From NCBI GenBank assembly GCA_028279995.1, contig JANQMQ010000077.1, positions 1 to 8,356 of the forward strand: 8,356 bases of DNA. Direction: 5' to 3'. Below, one piece after another: positions 6,035 to 8,356 of the stretch. Each line of letters begins with the position of its first letter. The first letter of the stretch is position 1. A program made the translations under genes and the position numbers. Source of the DNA: Candidatus Phaeomarinibacter sp. Lineage in GTDB: Bacteria; Pseudomonadota; Alphaproteobacteria; CGMCC-115125. Below the pieces are notes generated by a model that was not told the DNA's origin, did no database searches, and worked only from the letters and a program-made list of their open reading frames with translations.

Positions 6035-7966
6035 CTAGGCAGTGAGTGCTTCGTCAGTGCTGTGGGCGTCCGGCAGTGCGATGATCACCGTCGTACCCTT
6101 GCCCGGCGTGCTTTCGATGTTGAAAGCACCGTCCTGCAGGTCCACAAGTGCGCGCACAAGTGGCAGGCCCAAGCCCGTCCCCTGACTTGCCAGTTCGGCA
6201 TGCCGAACAACCTGCTCGAAGGGGTGGAGAACACGCTCCAGGTCGTCGTGCTCAATTCCCACACCTGTGTCACTGACCGAGATGGCAATCCGGTCATGGG
6301 CGGTAGGTATGGCGGAAAGCGTGATGCGCCCGCCCGCAGGTGTGAACTTCACCGCATTGGACAGGACATTGAGCAGGATCTGGGTAAGGGCTCTCTCGTC
6401 TGCGTGCACATGGCAGTCCGCGGCGGCGTCTACCTGAAGCAGAAGATCCAGCTCTCCTTCACTCAGCCGCGTCTGCACCATGCGGGCGGCTTTTTCGAGG
6501 GTCGCCACCACATCCACTGACTCCAGGCACAGGTCATACTTGCCCGCCTCGATCTTGGACATGTCCAGAATGTCGCTGATGAGCGACAGCAGATGACTGC
6601 CGCTTTCATGGATCAGCCCGGCATATTCCTCATACTGCGTATTCCCGAGCGGGCCGAAGACCTGTTGGGTCATCATCTCCGAGAAACCGAGAATGGCATT
6701 GAGGGGTGTGCGGAGTTCATGGCTCATATTCGCCAGGAAGCGCGACTTGGTGAGGCTGGCCTGCTCGGCATGTTCCCGGGCGGCCATGAGTTCCTGCTCG
6801 CGGGTTTTCTGTTCGGTAATGTCTCGGGTGCATGTGATCATGCCCTGATACTCACCCTTGTTGCCGAACAACGGGGTCACTGCGGATTCGAGCCACATGT
6901 ATTCCCCGCTCTTCGCCATCATGCGGTAGGAGATGCGGCGCGTCTGCCGGTCCGCATACATCGCAACGATTTCGCTGGCGATGTGTTTGCCGTCTTCCGG
7001 ATGCGCATAGTCGACCCACGACTGCTTCATGCTTTCTTCGGGCGGATACCCAAGAACCCGCTCGACTGACGGCGAGATGTAAACGAGGCGACCGTCGATG
7101 TCGTAGCGTGAAATCACGTCCGTGGAGTGTTCAGCAAGCAGACGGAATTCCTGTTCCGACTGCTGAATGACGCTGTTGGCTTTCTCCATCTCTGTGACGT
7201 CCTGCGATACGCCAACGATGGATACCGGCGTACCCCAGGGGTCACGTTCCACGTGCCCGCTCACCATGACACGGCGGTAGCTGCCGTCCACATGCCGCAT
7301 GGAGATGACGCGGCTGAAGGATGTGCCGTCCACAAGAGCCTGAATGCACTGGTCGGCGATGGCCTCGCGGTCTTCCTCGGCAATGAGGTCCGTTGTCCAT
7401 TGCATGTCCTGGTCATGATCCGCTCGGTCGAGGCCCAGGATTCCAAACAGCCCGTCTGACCAGTAGGGCCCGACGTCTCCATGATCCCAGCGCCAGTGCC
7501 CGAATCCAACTGCGCGCTCGGCATGATGAATTTCTTCTTCGCGTCTCTTCTGCTCTGTGATGTCACGTGACACCATCACGATGCCATTGACCCGTGGATC
7601 GTCAAACAGGTTGATCGCGTGCGTCTGTATCCAGACCCAGCCACCCTTGCCGTTCGACATGCGATGGTCGGTGAGTTGCCGGCGGCCACCCTGCTCGATG
7701 AGATCCGCAAACTCCGACAGGACCATCTGGTGGTCATCAGGATGAAAGTGCTTCTCGGTGAGGGTGTCGATTGAGCCGTGCTCAAATCCGAAGACGTCCG
7801 CAGCCTTCGGGCACGCATACATGAAGATGCCGTCTGCATCGATCACGGAGATCATGTCAGCGGCACTTTCAACAACAGCACGGAAAAACGAACCCGGCGC
7901 GTCCGGCGCATTAAAGCGCAGCGCGTTCGGCCTCAATCCCCCTTGAGTCCCTGGCTCCTGAGACAT
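6035..7966 (-). CDS. Soluble sensor histidine kinase with three PAS domains
   Basis: A 643-residue kinase that should autophosphorylate on a histidine in response to a cytoplasmic signal and pass the phosphate to a response regulator. Domains in order: PAS1 (about 26-137, ending RDITEQK), PAS2 (about 150-258, with GFGHWRWD), PAS3 (about 272-384, again ending RDITEQK), a coiled linker (385-405), HisKA with the H-box FLANMSHELRTPLNAI (410-425, phospho-acceptor H416), and HATPase_c (about 520-632). The latter shows the N box NVLSNAVKF (533-541), G1 DTGVGI (566-571), F box PFEQV (582-586) and G2 GTGLGL (596-601). All catalytic boxes are intact. There is no transmembrane segment, signal peptide or receiver domain, and no response regulator in the window. 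The post-H-box stretch (FGPLGN, SDILDMSKIEAGKY) is like alphaproteobacterial PleC/DivJ kinases. The start at 7966 is the only ATG before an in-frame stop; its ribosome binding site is weak. Confidence 0.93.
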   Translation of the reverse strand: MSQEPGTQGGLRPNALRFNAPDAPGSFFRAVVESAADMISVIDADGIFMYACPKAADVFGFEHGSIDTLTEKHFHPDDHQMVLSEFADLIEQGGRRQLTDHRMSNGKGGWVWIQTHAINLFDDPRVNGIVMVSRDITEQKRREEEIHHAERAVGFGHWRWDHGDVGPYWSDGLFGILGLDRADHDQDMQWTTDLIAEEDREAIADQCIQALVDGTSFSRVISMRHVDGSYRRVMVSGHVERDPWGTPVSIVGVSQDVTEMEKANSVIQQSEQEFRLLAEHSTDVISRYDIDGRLVYISPSVERVLGYPPEESMKQSWVDYAHPEDGKHIASEIVAMYADRQTRRISYRMMAKSGEYMWLESAVTPLFGNKGEYQGMITCTRDITEQKTREQELMAAREHAEQASLTKSRFLANMSHELRTPLNAILGFSEMMTQQVFGPLGNTQYEEYAGLIHESGSHLLSLISDILDMSKIEAGKYDLCLESVDVVATLEKAARMVQTRLSEGELDLLLQVDAAADCHVHADERALTQILLNVLSNAVKFTPAGGRITLSAIPTAHDRIAISVSDTGVGIEHDDLERVLHPFEQVVRHAELASQGTGLGLPLVRALVDLQDGAFNIESTPGKGTTVIIALPDAHSTDEALTA

Positions 7967-8106
7967 CCCACAACTTCACAGTTTTGTTCTTGCTGCGGAA
8001 AGTCTGCACGCGGATAGGTTAACATCCTGTAGTTCAAAGGATTTTTGGGCTGTCTGGACCAGCCGATGCCGCCAAAAACAGCGGTTTTACGTCCTTAACG
8101 CCCGTT
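7967..8106 (-). promoter_or_regulatory. Upstream region of the histidine kinase
   Basis: A 140-base gap between the phosphotransferase stop and the kinase start, both on the minus strand, and AT-richer than its surroundings. On the minus strand TTAACC (8022-8017) matches the first six bases of the CtrA half-site TTAACCAT, about 50 bases before the start; the last two bases differ. ATCCT (8024-8028) and AGGAT (8038-8042) form a 5-base inverted repeat around TTGAAC, a possible -35 box with only a poor -10 partner. No convincing terminator of the upstream gene is seen, so read-through from it is possible. Confidence 0.3.
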
Positions 8107-8356
8107 CTAGTTGTGGGATCGAACTATTTTCCAGGCCGCTTCTGAGAGCATTTTGGCTGCATTGCCGAAGAGAGTTGCCTTTTCCGAGCTGGCATTGCCG
8201 TCAAGGCCGCGCTTGTAGACACCCTGTGCAATCGAGGCGAGGCGGAAGATGGAGAAGCCCACATAGAAGGGCCAGTTCTCGATGTCGTCTCGGCCTGACC
8301 GCTCGCAGTAGCGGGCAACATAGTCCTCCTCGGTTGGAATGCCCGAGGCCGCAAAA
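8107..8356 (-). CDS. Phosphotransferase (APH/choline kinase-like) family protein, C-terminal end only, ACAD10/11 kinase-domain type
   Basis: Reading the minus strand from the window edge gives an open frame of 82 codons ending in TAG at 8107-8109; the start and the catalytic core lie outside. Its sequence includes IPTEEDYVARYCERSGR, then NWPFYVGFSIFRLASIAQGV, then YKRGLDGNASSEKATLFGNA. From memory this matches the C-terminal helices of bacterial phosphotransferase family proteins and of the kinase half of human ACAD11 (NWNFFLALSYFKMAGIAQGV there). These proteins have the aminoglycoside phosphotransferase fold but act on other substrates; the LvaA and ACAD10/11 kinases phosphorylate 4-hydroxyacyl-CoA. 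The matching dehydrogenase partner lies at 3910. No catalytic residue is within the visible part, so activity cannot be judged here. Confidence 0.85.
   Translation of the reverse strand, partial: FAASGIPTEEDYVARYCERSGRDDIENWPFYVGFSIFRLASIAQGVYKRGLDGNASSEKATLFGNAAKMLSEAAWKIVRSHN

Noticed and set aside
6593..7069. A 158-codon plus-strand open frame within the histidine kinase
   Set aside because: It is antisense to the PAS3 and HisKA coding sequence, and its product is a composition-driven mix without a domain.
8124..8354. A minus-strand open frame in another phase at the right edge
   Set aside because: Its arginine/serine-rich product is a frame-shifted shadow of the phosphotransferase C-terminus, which reads with clear family similarity in the adjacent frame.

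Overview
The window is high-GC bacterial chromosome and most likely comes from an alphaproteobacterium. The evidence is the gene neighbourhood (mutL, rsmD, rluB and tadA close together), the DivJ/PleC-like sequence after the histidine kinase H-box, and the split kinase plus acyl-CoA dehydrogenase set common in lipid-degrading Alphaproteobacteria. I cannot assign a genus. The genes are dense, read as ordinary housekeeping or accessory metabolism, and show no sign of an insertion sequence, prophage, CRISPR array, tRNA or rRNA.

Left part (1-3747): genome maintenance and RNA modification. The 3' part of mutL, with an intact endonuclease motif, is followed on the same strand by a small SRPBCC-fold protein of unknown function. 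The last 23 bases of that gene overlap the convergent 3' end of rsmD (16S rRNA G966 methyltransferase). rsmD lies behind rluB (23S rRNA pseudouridine synthase) on the minus strand, overlapping it by 26 bases. rluB carries a long basic low-complexity tail and is divergent from tadA (tRNA A34 deaminase). rsmD, rluB and tadA all modify the decoding machinery.

Middle (3910-6020): an acyl-CoA dehydrogenase of the ACAD10/ACAD11 type ends in a strong, probably bidirectional intrinsic terminator. It is followed by a cytosolic glutathione S-transferase family gene with a clear ribosome binding site.

Right part (6035-8356), minus strand: a soluble histidine kinase with three PAS domains and no receiver domain. 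Upstream of it is the 3' end of an aminoglycoside-phosphotransferase-like kinase whose C-terminus matches the kinase half of ACAD10/ACAD11.

The most notable point is that both halves of the animal ACAD10/ACAD11 fusion lie about 3 kb apart as separate genes. In animals, and in the related Pseudomonas Lva pathway, such pairs phosphorylate 4-hydroxyacyl-CoA and then remove the phosphate, feeding 4-hydroxy acids into beta-oxidation. A similar role here is inference. The kinase gene is cut by the window edge.
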